Part shown: positions 14,996-23,161 of the stretch, piece by piece
Layout: each line of letters starts with the position of its first letter
How positions within the stretch are numbered: the stretch's first letter is position 1
DNA from: CAYUCE01 sp964443275
GTDB lineage: Bacteria; Bipolaricaulota; Bipolaricaulia; CAYUCE01
Direction: 5' to 3'
Assembly: GCA_964443275.1 (NCBI GenBank)
Contig: CAYUCE010000024.1
Location: forward strand, 1 to 27,290
DNA length: 27,290 nt
Made by a program: the position numbers and the translations under genes
Notes under the pieces: generated by a model
Seen by the model: only the letters and a program-made list of their open reading frames with translations
Told to the model about the DNA's origin: nothing
The model's database searches: none

Positions 14996-15412
14996 ATGAT
15001 ATATTCACAAAGATCAAAATACGCGATAAGAGCTTTAGCACAACTGGCTTCCTCGGATCAAGATGAATATCAAACCATTAAGAAAATAACCAACCAAAGC
15101 GATATACCGGCACAATTTCTGGCAAAGATATTTCAGAAATTGGTAAGGGATGGATTGCTCAAATCAAAAAAAGGCAGAGGAGGAGGATTCAAACTGGCTT
15201 CTCCTCCTACGGAAATAAACTTGTTTCAAATTATGGAATCGGTTGAAGGAATCAACTCAATTTATGAATGTGAGTTTGGGACCGGAAAATGCAATGATAA
15301 AGATCCCTGTCCGCTGCATGAATCGTGGGTACCCATACGGAATCAAGTAATAAATTTTTTGAAGAAAAATAGTCTCGATAGCCTGATCAATCAAAATGAG
15401 AGCCAAAAGTAA
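14996..15412 (+). CDS. Rrf2-family transcriptional regulator
   Basis: The product is 138 residues, a winged-helix regulator of the Rrf2/IscR type. The N-terminus 'YSQRSKYAIRALAQLA' and the recognition region 'IPAQFLAKIFQKLVRDGLLKSKKGRGGGFKLA' are family hallmarks. Three cysteines, Cys92, Cys99 and Cys105 in 'YECEFGTGKCNDKDPCPLHE', match the cluster-ligand positions of Fe-S or redox-sensing members. The protein therefore probably responds to iron-sulfur status, redox or nitric oxide. It probably represses itself through the inverted repeat at 14953-14978 and may control the SDR gene 26 bp downstream. The SD site is weak (GGTGA). Confidence 0.88.
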   Translation: MIYSQRSKYAIRALAQLASSDQDEYQTIKKITNQSDIPAQFLAKIFQKLVRDGLLKSKKGRGGGFKLASPPTEINLFQIMESVEGINSIYECEFGTGKCNDKDPCPLHESWVPIRNQVINFLKKNSLDSLINQNESQK

Positions 15413-15438
15413 AGTTCAAAAAGAAAGGGGGAATAAAA

Positions 15439-16200
15439 ATGTCCAAAAGACTCAAAAACAAAACTGCCTTAGTAACTGGTGCATCCTCTGGAATAGGTAG
15501 AGCAATAGCCATCCGATTTGCTGAAGAAGGAGCTTCAGTAACCGTTGCTGATATTCGTCAAAATCCTCGGGAAGGAGGCAAGCCTACCCACGAAATTATT
15601 CAAAGTAGAGGAGGCAAAGCTCAGTTTATCAAGGCCGACGTATCTTCAATTAAAGACATCAAAAAAGCGGTAGAGGTCACAGTCAACCAATACGGCTCAC
15701 TGGACATAATGGTAAATAATGCCGGAATATATCCGGGATTTAAGCCGATTGAGGAAGTAACGGAGGAAGACTATGATCAATTGATGGATATCAATCTAAA
15801 AGGTGCCTATTTCGGGGCCAAGGTGGCAATAGAGACCATGAAGAAACAAAAAAACGGGGGAGTGATAATAAATATGTCCTCAATTGCCGGCTTGTACGGG
15901 TTTGATCAATCATCGACCTACTGTGCGTCTAAAGGAGCCATTGCTAACCTGACCCGTGAACTGGCTATTGAGCAAGGACCTAACGGTATCAGAGTAAACG
16001 CTATCAATCCCGGTGTCATCGAGACTGCCATGACCACAGAAGATGAAAAAGTTGCCGGCACAATAGTAGAAGATATACCACTTCACAGAGATGGTAAACC
16101 CGAAGATGTCGCTAACGCTTGCCTATTTTTGGCCAGCGGTGAAGCAGCTTATATTACCGGTCATAATCTAGTTGTAGACGGTGGATACACCGCAAAATAG
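15439..16200 (+). CDS. SDR-family oxidoreductase (FabG-like)
   Basis: The product is 253 residues, a classical short-chain dehydrogenase. It shows the cofactor-binding TGASSGIG (13-20), Asp39 at the end of strand 2 (favouring NAD), NNAG (93-96), catalytic Ser148 in INMSSIAG, and Y161-x3-K165 in YCASK. The C-terminus 'ITGHNLVVDGGYTAK' is typical. It could be a 3-oxoacyl-ACP reductase homologue or a sugar/alcohol dehydrogenase; the substrate is not readable from sequence. SD AAAGGGGG is strong. Cotranscription with the Rrf2-type regulator suggests redox-dependent expression. Confidence 0.87.
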   Translation: MSKRLKNKTALVTGASSGIGRAIAIRFAEEGASVTVADIRQNPREGGKPTHEIIQSRGGKAQFIKADVSSIKDIKKAVEVTVNQYGSLDIMVNNAGIYPGFKPIEEVTEEDYDQLMDINLKGAYFGAKVAIETMKKQKNGGVIINMSSIAGLYGFDQSSTYCASKGAIANLTRELAIEQGPNGIRVNAINPGVIETAMTTEDEKVAGTIVEDIPLHRDGKPEDVANACLFLASGEAAYITGHNLVVDGGYTAK

Positions 16201-16215
16201 CTTTCAAATAAAACA

Positions 16216-16257
16216 ATTGAGGGGTTGGTAAGAAAGAAAAATTGCCAGCCCCTCAAT
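16216..16257 (+). terminator. Strong hairpin after the SDR gene
   Basis: A 13-bp stem (16216-16228 with 16245-16257, one G-U pair) encloses a 16-nt A-rich loop. It lies 16 nt after the stop codon. There is no T-run, so it could be a Rho-type or 3-prime-protecting hairpin rather than a classic intrinsic terminator. Confidence 0.5.
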
Positions 16258-16285
16258 CGATAACTATTATGAAAAGAAGCTAAAT

Positions 16286-16314
16286 TTGAGAAAATATTGC
16301 TGAGAGGCTATAAA
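16286..16314 (+). promoter_or_regulatory. Promoter of nadE-mutL
   Basis: TTGAGA (16286-16291), 17-bp spacer, TATAAA (16309-16314), followed by a leader of about 30 nt before the TTG start at 16352. Confidence 0.6.
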
Positions 16315-16351
16315 ACTTAGGTTAAATGTAAAAGGGAGGGAGGTTGGTTAA

Positions 16352-18001
16352 TTGAAGATTACCCTGGCTCAATTAAATCCCACGGTGGGAGATATCAGCG
16401 GCAACCTGGAGAAGGTAAAAAATGTGTGGAAAGAATGCGAGAAGGAGTCATCCGATCTATTGGTCATGTCGGAGCTTTTCTTATTAGGCTATCCACCCCG
16501 TGATTTGTTAGAAAGGCCTCGGTTTATCGAAAAGACACAAGCAGCTATTGCCGAGCTGACAAAACTTTCCAAAAATCACCCTCAAACCGGACTACTACTG
16601 GGAGCACCTATACCCACTGGGAAGGATACCGGCAAAGGTCTTTATAACTCCGCTTTATTAATCTATCAGGGCCGCATACTCTTTCGTCAACACAAATCTC
16701 TGCTCCCAACTTATGATGTCTTTGATGAAGCCAGATACTTCGACCCTGCAGATAAAGTCGAGGTAGTAGGGTTTAAGGATCAGAGACTAGGAATTTCTAT
16801 CTGTGAGGACGCATGGAATGATCCGCGGTTTTGGGCCAGACAATTTTACTCTTTTGATCCCCTAGAAAAACTTGCCCAGCAGGGTGCCTCCTTATTTATA
16901 AACATTTCGGCCTCCCCTTTTCATATGGGCAAAGAAAAGCTTAGATATCAATTAATAAAAAATCACGCCCAAAAACATAAAATTCCCTTTGTGTTCGTCA
17001 ACCAGGTGGGAGGAAACGATGAACTTGTCTTTGACGGCAGGAGCCTGTTCGTCGATAGAGAGGGAGGGCTGGCAAAGTCCTTTCCGCCCTTTCGTGAACA
17101 GGTGGAAACTCTCGATATTGACCCTAAAGGGGGTTCAAAAAAATATAAGCCGTTGGAAGAAATAGAAAGCATTCACCAGGCCTTGACACTTGGGGTTTGC
17201 GACTACATGAAAAAGTGCGGGTTTTCCAAAGCGGTGGTAGGCCTGTCAGGAGGTATCGATTCCGCCGTTACCTGCTGTGTGGCTGCGGAAGCTATTGGCA
17301 ATGAAAACGTTCTGGGGGTCTCTATGCCCAGTCCCTACTCCTCAAAGGGAAGCTTGGAGGATTCCCGGAAGCTTGCTGATAATCTAGGAATCGAGTTTAA
17401 AGTTGTAAATATTTCTTCCATATACGATTCCTATAGCCAAACCCTCAAAGGACATTTAGATATCGGCGATGGGGTTAACGTAGCTTTGGAGAACGTCCAG
17501 GCTAGAATCCGAGGAAATATATTGATGGCAATTTCCAACCAATACAGCCATTTGGTGCTTTCCACCGGTAACAAAAGTGAACTTGCAGTAGGCTACTGTA
17601 CGCTCTATGGAGATATGACCGGTGGGCTGGCAGTTTTATCTGACGTCCCTAAAACTTATGTGTATAAGCTGGCGGAATCCATAAATAAAGAGAAAGAGGT
17701 AATCCCCAGAGAGATTATAGAGAAACCCCCTTCTGCGGAGTTAAAACCGGATCAGAAGGATCAGGATACTTTACCACCTTACCAGGTACTGGATGAGATA
17801 ATCCATTATTACGTTGACGAAGGTTATTCTCTAGACGAAATTCTAAATCAGGGATTGGAGCCGGAAGTGGTAAAAAGAGTGATTCGAGACATAGATAGAA
17901 ACGAGTACAAACGGCGTCAAGCAGCCCCCGGCCTAAAGGTTACCACCAAAGCCTTCGGAATGGGAAGAAGGATGCCCATCGCTGCAAAATATGAAATTTA
18001 A
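16352..18001 (+). CDS. nadE: Glutamine-dependent NAD+ synthetase
   Basis: The product is 549 residues, the usual length of the two-domain enzyme. It makes NAD from nicotinic acid adenine dinucleotide, ATP and glutamine-derived ammonia. The N-terminal nitrilase-type glutaminase carries Glu41 (MSELF), Lys115 (RQHKSLLPTYDVFDEARYF) and Cys151 (SICEDAWND). The C-terminal synthetase has the ATP-pyrophosphatase loop SGGIDS (299-304) and 'STGNKSELAVGYCTLYGDMTGG'. The start is TTG, supported by GGGAGGGAGG ending 8 nt upstream and by the position of the family N-terminus 'KITLAQLNPTVGD'. It ends in TAA directly before mutL, so the two are cotranscribed. Confidence 0.95.
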   Translation: MKITLAQLNPTVGDISGNLEKVKNVWKECEKESSDLLVMSELFLLGYPPRDLLERPRFIEKTQAAIAELTKLSKNHPQTGLLLGAPIPTGKDTGKGLYNSALLIYQGRILFRQHKSLLPTYDVFDEARYFDPADKVEVVGFKDQRLGISICEDAWNDPRFWARQFYSFDPLEKLAQQGASLFINISASPFHMGKEKLRYQLIKNHAQKHKIPFVFVNQVGGNDELVFDGRSLFVDREGGLAKSFPPFREQVETLDIDPKGGSKKYKPLEEIESIHQALTLGVCDYMKKCGFSKAVVGLSGGIDSAVTCCVAAEAIGNENVLGVSMPSPYSSKGSLEDSRKLADNLGIEFKVVNISSIYDSYSQTLKGHLDIGDGVNVALENVQARIRGNILMAISNQYSHLVLSTGNKSELAVGYCTLYGDMTGGLAVLSDVPKTYVYKLAESINKEKEVIPREIIEKPPSAELKPDQKDQDTLPPYQVLDEIIHYYVDEGYSLDEILNQGLEPEVVKRVIRDIDRNEYKRRQAAPGLKVTTKAFGMGRRMPIAAKYEI

Positions 18002-18022
18002 ATGGTCTTTCTGGTGGTAAAC

Positions 18023-19774
18023 ATGAAAGTTAAGAAACTTGATCCTCACTTAGTAAACAAAATTGCCGCCGGCGAAGTAATAGAGAGACCTGCTTCTGTG
18101 GTCAAGGAATTAGTGGAAAACTCAATTGATGCCCAAGCTTCCAGGATCGAAATAAAAGTTAAAAAGGCGGGAATCGAAGAGATAACGGTCTCTGACGATG
18201 GAGAGGGCTTATCCGAAGAAGACCTTAAATTGGCCGTAAAAAGACATACCACTAGCAAGATAAGCCGGGAAGAGGACCTGGAGAATATACATACTTTAGG
18301 ATTTAGAGGCGAAGCCCTGGCCAGTATAATGGAAATTTCCCGCCTGTCCATCACTGCAAAGAGGGAGTCGGACCCGGCTGGGGTCAAGCTTTCCGGACAA
18401 GGGGGACAGATCAAAGAGGTAAAATCGGCTAGCCGAGGTAAGGGAACAACCATCCGGGTTGCAGATTTGTTTTACAATACTCCGGCCAGAAAGAAGTACC
18501 TGCGCACAGAAAGGACAGAATTTTATCATATAAAAAATATGATTAAGCGGTTCATCCTCTCCTATCCACCGATACATTTCCGATTGGACAAAGGAGCCAA
18601 AAAGGTCATCGACTCTCCTCAAACCGGCAATTTACGAGAGGTAATTGCGGATTTATACGATACTAAGCTGGCTAAATCAATGATCGAAATTAGATCCGGC
18701 GGAAATCAACTTCGGGTCACCGGGCTGGTCAGCAATCCTCAACATACCCGTTCCAACCGCAGAGAACAGTTTACTTTTGTCAACGGGCGGTACGTCAGGA
18801 ATAGGACCTTAAGCTACATCATTGGTAAATCCTATGAAGGTGCAGTTGAAAAAAATAGACACCCGTTTATCTTTTTATATATCGACATAACCCCTCAGAT
18901 GGTGGACGTAAATGTCCATCCCAAAAAAGAAGAGGTAAGATTTACCAATGTAGGGTTGGTAAAGGATCAGGTAAAGCAGGCAATAACTAACGGGTTAAGA
19001 TCGAAAGGGATGAGCCTTAGATCAACTAACGGCCTATCCGGCAAGGTAACTTCTCCCCAAACCCCTACTACATGGCAAAAGAAGGCTTTCACCTCACCGG
19101 ATTGGGACAAGCTTGACCTTCGATCTGAGTTATCTGAGGTAGGAGAGTTAAAAAAACAAGCTGAGCGTTTTAGCCAAAAAGGGGAATACAAAATAATGGG
19201 TCAGATTTTTGATACTTACATCCTGGTAGAAACCGGCCGGGGACTTAGGATAATTGACCAACATGTAGCACATGAAAGATTCCTATTCGAAAAATTAATG
19301 GATCAAATATCCCAGGGAACCATAAAGAGGCAGCGGCTCCTTATTCCTATAACTGTCAACCTTCCTTTTGATGAAGCCGACCTTCTAAAAGATAACTTGG
19401 AGCTTTTGGAAGAAAAATTGGGGATAGGCGTAGAGGATTTTGGCCACGGCTCCTTTATCTTGCGAGATTGGCCGGAAATTCTGGCTGAAAAGCTTTCCAA
19501 AGATGATTTCAAAAAGGCCCTGGAGGGCATAGTGGAAGAATTAAAGAACGAAGGCGCCGATGAAATTAAAATAGATGAGCTTATCCATAACCTGGCTGCA
19601 CAAATGGCCTGTCACGGAGCCATCAAAGCCGGCGCTAGTTTGGACTATGAGGAAATGATAGACCTTATCGATAAGCTGGAGACCTTGGATAACCCCCGGA
19701 CCTGCCCTCATGGGCGCCCAATTATTATCGAATACTCACAGGATGAGCTTAACAAGATGTTTAAAAGGGATTAA
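18023..19774 (+). CDS. mutL: DNA mismatch repair protein MutL
   Basis: The product is 583 residues. The N-terminal GHKL ATPase contains Glu29 and Asn33 (KELVENSIDA), DDGEG (58-62), TSKI and GFRGEAL (93-99). The C-terminal domain has the metal-dependent endonuclease motif DQHVAHERFLFE (from 412) plus 'ACHGAIKAG' and CPHGRP (561-566). It is therefore a nicking MutL, as in bacteria without MutH. The start at 18023 is preferred: GGTGG lies 7 nt upstream and the protein then begins with the family 'MKVKKLDPHLVNKIAAGEVIERP'. The ATG at 18002, adjoining the nadE stop, has no SD site. No mutS is in the window. It converges with topA, with a 7-bp gap. Confidence 0.95.
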   Translation: MKVKKLDPHLVNKIAAGEVIERPASVVKELVENSIDAQASRIEIKVKKAGIEEITVSDDGEGLSEEDLKLAVKRHTTSKISREEDLENIHTLGFRGEALASIMEISRLSITAKRESDPAGVKLSGQGGQIKEVKSASRGKGTTIRVADLFYNTPARKKYLRTERTEFYHIKNMIKRFILSYPPIHFRLDKGAKKVIDSPQTGNLREVIADLYDTKLAKSMIEIRSGGNQLRVTGLVSNPQHTRSNRREQFTFVNGRYVRNRTLSYIIGKSYEGAVEKNRHPFIFLYIDITPQMVDVNVHPKKEEVRFTNVGLVKDQVKQAITNGLRSKGMSLRSTNGLSGKVTSPQTPTTWQKKAFTSPDWDKLDLRSELSEVGELKKQAERFSQKGEYKIMGQIFDTYILVETGRGLRIIDQHVAHERFLFEKLMDQISQGTIKRQRLLIPITVNLPFDEADLLKDNLELLEEKLGIGVEDFGHGSFILRDWPEILAEKLSKDDFKKALEGIVEELKNEGADEIKIDELIHNLAAQMACHGAIKAGASLDYEEMIDLIDKLETLDNPRTCPHGRPIIIEYSQDELNKMFKRD

Positions 19775-19781
19775 ATAAAAT

Positions 19782-22085
19782 CTACTCCTCCAACTTTTCA
19801 CCGGTCTTAAGATCCTCCTGGTAGTCACATTTTTTATCCGAACAAATAAGCTTATCCCCATCATCATCGGCCACCAAAACTCCCTGATCACACTTAGGAC
19901 AAATCCGGTGAGGCTTCTTGCCTACAGCAAATCTACAATCGGGAAAGTTAGTGCAGCCGTAAAAGACGCTTTTTCGCTTCCGGGAGTACCTTTCTACTAG
20001 ATCCCCCTCTTCACATCGGGGACAGGGGACACCTACGTATAAAGGTTCGGTAGTTTTGCACTCCGGATAGCGCGAGCAGCCGTAGAATCTGCCGTATTTG
20101 CCCCGTTTAATCTGCATTGGCGCCCCACAATTAGGACAGGTAATACCAGTCTCTTCTTCCTCTTCTTCCTGCTTTTCTTTTAAGTCATCCGGCAGGATAA
20201 CTTTTAAATCTTTGTATTTATACTCCACCCCTACCGGAAACTCCAGAGTATTTTTGCACTTTGGATAATTAGAGCATCCCAGATAGCGGGTTCCTTTCCA
20301 ATACTTTACTTCCATAGGTGCTCCGCATTTATCACATTTCTGGTTAGTAAGGACCTGGAAGGGACTACCATTGCGGGTAAGCTCCTTTTCTACTTTTTCT
20401 ACCTGCTGGCCAAAGGGCCTATAGAAGCTACGTAAAAGCTCCAAGCGAGTGAGTTTACCCTCCCTTATCTTATCCAGACTTTCTTCCATCTCGGCGGTAA
20501 ACTTTACCTGAACCGTCTTGGGAAAATAGTGCTTTAAGAAATCAACCGCTACAAAACCCAACAGAGTAGGCCGCAGGCTGCCGTTGACCCGGCCGGTATA
20601 ATTTCTCTTCTGTATCGTAGAGACGATGGATGCATAGGTGCTGGGACGGCCAATACCCTCTTTTTCCAGTATTTTTATCAAGCTGGCATCGGAATACCTG
20701 TTGGGAGGTTTGGTAAAGTTTTGTTCCGGATTAATATCCACTAAAGTTATCTTATCCCCCACCTTTAGATCGGTAGGGATGGTCACCCCTTCATCTTTTA
20801 AGGGTTTGAGCTTTAGAATTTTTAGGAAACCATCAAAGATCTGCTGGCTTGCGGTCACTCTAAATAGGTAATCACTCGCCCCTATCTTTACTTTAAATCG
20901 CTTATATTTAGCATTCGCCATCTGGGTGGCCACGAATCTATCCCATATTAAGGTATAAAGCTTATGCTGATCCTTAGTTAGGTACTTTCTTATCTTAGAG
21001 GGGATCCTCAAAACCGAAGTAGGCCTTATTGCCTCATGTGCGTCCTGCGAACCTTTCTTCTTCTTAAATTTCCTAATGGTGGGGGCCAGGTACTTGTCTC
21101 CATACTCTTTTTCTATAAAATTTCGCAACTCACCTTGTGCTTTACTTGATACCCGGGGGGAATCTGTTCGCATGTAGGTGATAAGACCTACGGTTTCTTT
21201 GCCCAAGTCTATCCCTTCATAAAGCTGTTGGGCGACCCGCATGGTCCTTTGAGGTGAGAATCCAAGGACGGAAGAAGCCGCTCTCTGCATAGTGCTGGTG
21301 ATAAAAGGAGGAAGCGGGGTTCTTACCTTGTCCTTTTTATCTATGTCCGTAACCTCAAAATCAGATCGTCTAAGGTCTTCAACTATTCTTTTAACCTCTT
21401 CCGCTGATTCGATAGAAGGTTTTTCACCTTTTATCCGATGAAGCTGGGCGGTAAATTGAGAGCTGTTTTCCAGGGTGACTTCGATCTCCCAATATTCTTC
21501 CGGCTCAAATTCTTGTATGGCCTGCTCCCGATCGGTAATAAGCCTTAAAGATACAGATTGGACCCTTCCTGCAGATAGCCTTTCGGTAAACTTACCTCTC
21601 TGGCTTCCGGAAACGGATATAGATAAAAGCGGGCTGACCAGATATCCCACTAATCTATCCAAAATTCGCCGGGCTCTTTGGGCCTCTACCTTGTTCATAT
21701 CAATATTGGAGGGGTTTTTAATCGACTCTTGAATTACCTCTTTAGTTATCTCGTTAAATACTACCCGGCGATATTTTCCATCTTTACCACTGCCCACTAC
21801 CTGAAATAGGTCATAAGCTATAGCTTCCCCTTCCCGGTCGTTATCGGTAGCTAGATAAACCTGCTTTGCCTTGGCGGCTTCCTTTCTTAGTTTTCGTATC
21901 GATTTGTTATCCGTGGTAACCAGCTTGGGCTCAAAGCCGTTTTCTATGTCCACTCCCAGTTCCTTTTTGGGTAAGTCCCTAATATGACCTTTAGAGGAAA
22001 GTACCTCAACCCCCTGTCCCAGATATTTTTTTATAGTCCTCGCTTTAGTGGGAGATTCTACAATAACTAAATTCTCATCCGGCAA
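19782..22085 (-). CDS. topA: DNA topoisomerase I
   Basis: The product is 767 residues, a type IA topoisomerase that relaxes negative supercoils. It has the TOPRIM domain with Glu10 (VIVESPTKA) and DNDREGEA (81-88), and catalytic Tyr304 in 'GLITYMRTDSPR'. 'LPPFITSTMQRAAS' and 'EGIGRPSTYASI' are family blocks. From about residue 585 the C-terminus bears four Cys4 zinc ribbons ('CDKCGAP..CSNYPKC', 'CPNCGAP..CSRYPEC', 'CPRCEEG..CTNFPDC', 'CPKCDQG..CSDKKC'). An acidic linker with six consecutive Glu lies between the first two. The start is TTG with AAGGAAG upstream. The gene seems to have its own promoter at 22393-22421 and a leader of about 300 nt containing a large stem-loop. Confidence 0.95.
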   Translation of the reverse strand: MPDENLVIVESPTKARTIKKYLGQGVEVLSSKGHIRDLPKKELGVDIENGFEPKLVTTDNKSIRKLRKEAAKAKQVYLATDNDREGEAIAYDLFQVVGSGKDGKYRRVVFNEITKEVIQESIKNPSNIDMNKVEAQRARRILDRLVGYLVSPLLSISVSGSQRGKFTERLSAGRVQSVSLRLITDREQAIQEFEPEEYWEIEVTLENSSQFTAQLHRIKGEKPSIESAEEVKRIVEDLRRSDFEVTDIDKKDKVRTPLPPFITSTMQRAASSVLGFSPQRTMRVAQQLYEGIDLGKETVGLITYMRTDSPRVSSKAQGELRNFIEKEYGDKYLAPTIRKFKKKKGSQDAHEAIRPTSVLRIPSKIRKYLTKDQHKLYTLIWDRFVATQMANAKYKRFKVKIGASDYLFRVTASQQIFDGFLKILKLKPLKDEGVTIPTDLKVGDKITLVDINPEQNFTKPPNRYSDASLIKILEKEGIGRPSTYASIVSTIQKRNYTGRVNGSLRPTLLGFVAVDFLKHYFPKTVQVKFTAEMEESLDKIREGKLTRLELLRSFYRPFGQQVEKVEKELTRNGSPFQVLTNQKCDKCGAPMEVKYWKGTRYLGCSNYPKCKNTLEFPVGVEYKYKDLKVILPDDLKEKQEEEEEETGITCPNCGAPMQIKRGKYGRFYGCSRYPECKTTEPLYVGVPCPRCEEGDLVERYSRKRKSVFYGCTNFPDCRFAVGKKPHRICPKCDQGVLVADDDGDKLICSDKKCDYQEDLKTGEKLEE

Positions 22086-22180
22086 AAATAATCACTTCCT
22101 TCTCGAATCCAACTCGTGTGATTCTCTCCATAGCGTTCAACGTCTAAAACAACACACAAATCCAAATTGCCCCAGTTTAC

Positions 22181-22302
22181 CCAGCACTCAGATGAGCTAC
22201 CTTACCTGGGTCAAGTACTTTTTGGTTTCTGCACAATAGTTTACCTTAACGGTTCAACGGGCGCTCATCTTCCCCAAGTAACTTTCCTCATCTGAGTGCT
22301 GG
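22181..22302 (-). repeat. 122-nt rod-like inverted repeat in the topA leader
   Basis: A perfect 16-bp outer repeat (22181-22196 with 22287-22302) is followed by a symmetric 5x5 internal loop and a 9-bp inner stem (22202-22210 with 22273-22281, one G-U on the minus strand). It closes on a 62-nt terminal region. It lies downstream of a good minus-strand promoter and about 95 nt before the topA start. It may be a structured leader, a small RNA, or a MITE with 16-bp terminal repeats. No transposase or target duplication was seen. The rest of the gap 22086-22455 has no gene. Confidence 0.6.
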
Positions 22303-22392
22303 ACCAATTTCCTGTTGTCAAAAACTTTTACGGATAACCCTGCTTGTTACTTGCAACTTAAAAAGCTGCTCAAATTAGGTCAAATTCTCTCT

Positions 22393-22421
22393 ATTTTAAT
22401 AAGGAGTGGGGAACACGTCAA
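22393..22421 (-). promoter_or_regulatory. Promoter upstream of the topA leader
   Basis: On the minus strand TTGACG (22421-22416), a 17-bp spacer and TAAAAT (22398-22393) predict a start near 22386, about 300 nt before the topA TTG codon. Nothing better was found closer to topA. Confidence 0.55.
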
Positions 22422-22455
22422 GGGAGGAGCAGGTAATCAAACCTACATCTTTATA

Positions 22456-23121
22456 TCATCCAAAAGAAAGCATTAACCCGGCACTTATCTGCCAGGGCAG
22501 CAGAGAGAGCCCGTTATCCATGTTTTGGATTACAGGCTGCAGGGCCTTTCCCTCCAGGTAAAACCGGAAAAGTCCAAATATCAGATGCAGTCCGCCTACC
22601 CCATGCAAAGTAGTAGCCTTCCAGGAAAGACTTATATCGGAATCTAGTGGATCTTCTTCCCCATAATCAATCCTTACCCTCGATTGACCATTTATTAAAT
22701 CTCCGCCTAGCCCTAGATAAATTCCTATAAAGGGAAGGTTAAATTGCTTAAGAAAAGTCAGGCTGAACACGGATGTAGTAAGCTCCCAATTAACCTGTGG
22801 ATCTGGAGGCATTTCAGGAAGATACTGATTAAGGTTCAAATTGAGCCCGAACCCTCCACCTTCTAATCGTAAGGTATCCACAAAGATTAAAGGTAAAATA
22901 ATATGTATTCTTCCCTGAAGGATAGGAACTGGCAACCAGGGGGGAAGCTCATCCTCAATATCTAAAAGATCTTCATTTGAACCATCCAAATTTAGGTTCC
23001 TAACATCCAAAAAATAAGCCGACAAACTTGCACCCACCCCAAACAGTTCAGCCCGGGCCGGAAGTACGGCCGTCCAAATCAATAAAAACATCACAAAAAT
23101 AACTACAATCCGCCTGCTCAT
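22456..23121 (-). CDS. Exported beta-barrel-like envelope protein
   Basis: The product is 221 residues. Residues 1-24 are a signal peptide ending in 'ARAE'. The rest shows alternating hydrophobic/aromatic strands with Gly turns ('GGGFGLNLNLNQYL', 'FIGIYLGLGGDL', 'LHGVGGLHLIFGLFRFYLEGKAL') and ends '...WQISAGLMLSFG'. This is the form of small outer-membrane beta-barrels with a terminal strand carrying a near-final Phe. No specific family was recognised. SD AAAGGAG lies about 10 nt before the ATG. It starts 40 bp after rtcB on the same strand, without a clear terminator between, so it may be the last gene of that operon. It supports an outer membrane in this organism. Confidence 0.6.
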   Translation of the reverse strand: MSRRIVVIFVMFLLIWTAVLPARAELFGVGASLSAYFLDVRNLNLDGSNEDLLDIEDELPPWLPVPILQGRIHIILPLIFVDTLRLEGGGFGLNLNLNQYLPEMPPDPQVNWELTTSVFSLTFLKQFNLPFIGIYLGLGGDLINGQSRVRIDYGEEDPLDSDISLSWKATTLHGVGGLHLIFGLFRFYLEGKALQPVIQNMDNGLSLLPWQISAGLMLSFG

Positions 23122-23161
23122 CTAATTCATACTCCTTTTCTTATGCGAATTTTTGAGGATT

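Noticed and set aside
18002..18022. MutL start at the ATG touching the nadE stop
   Set aside because: No SD site, and the family N-terminus begins at the ATG at 18023.
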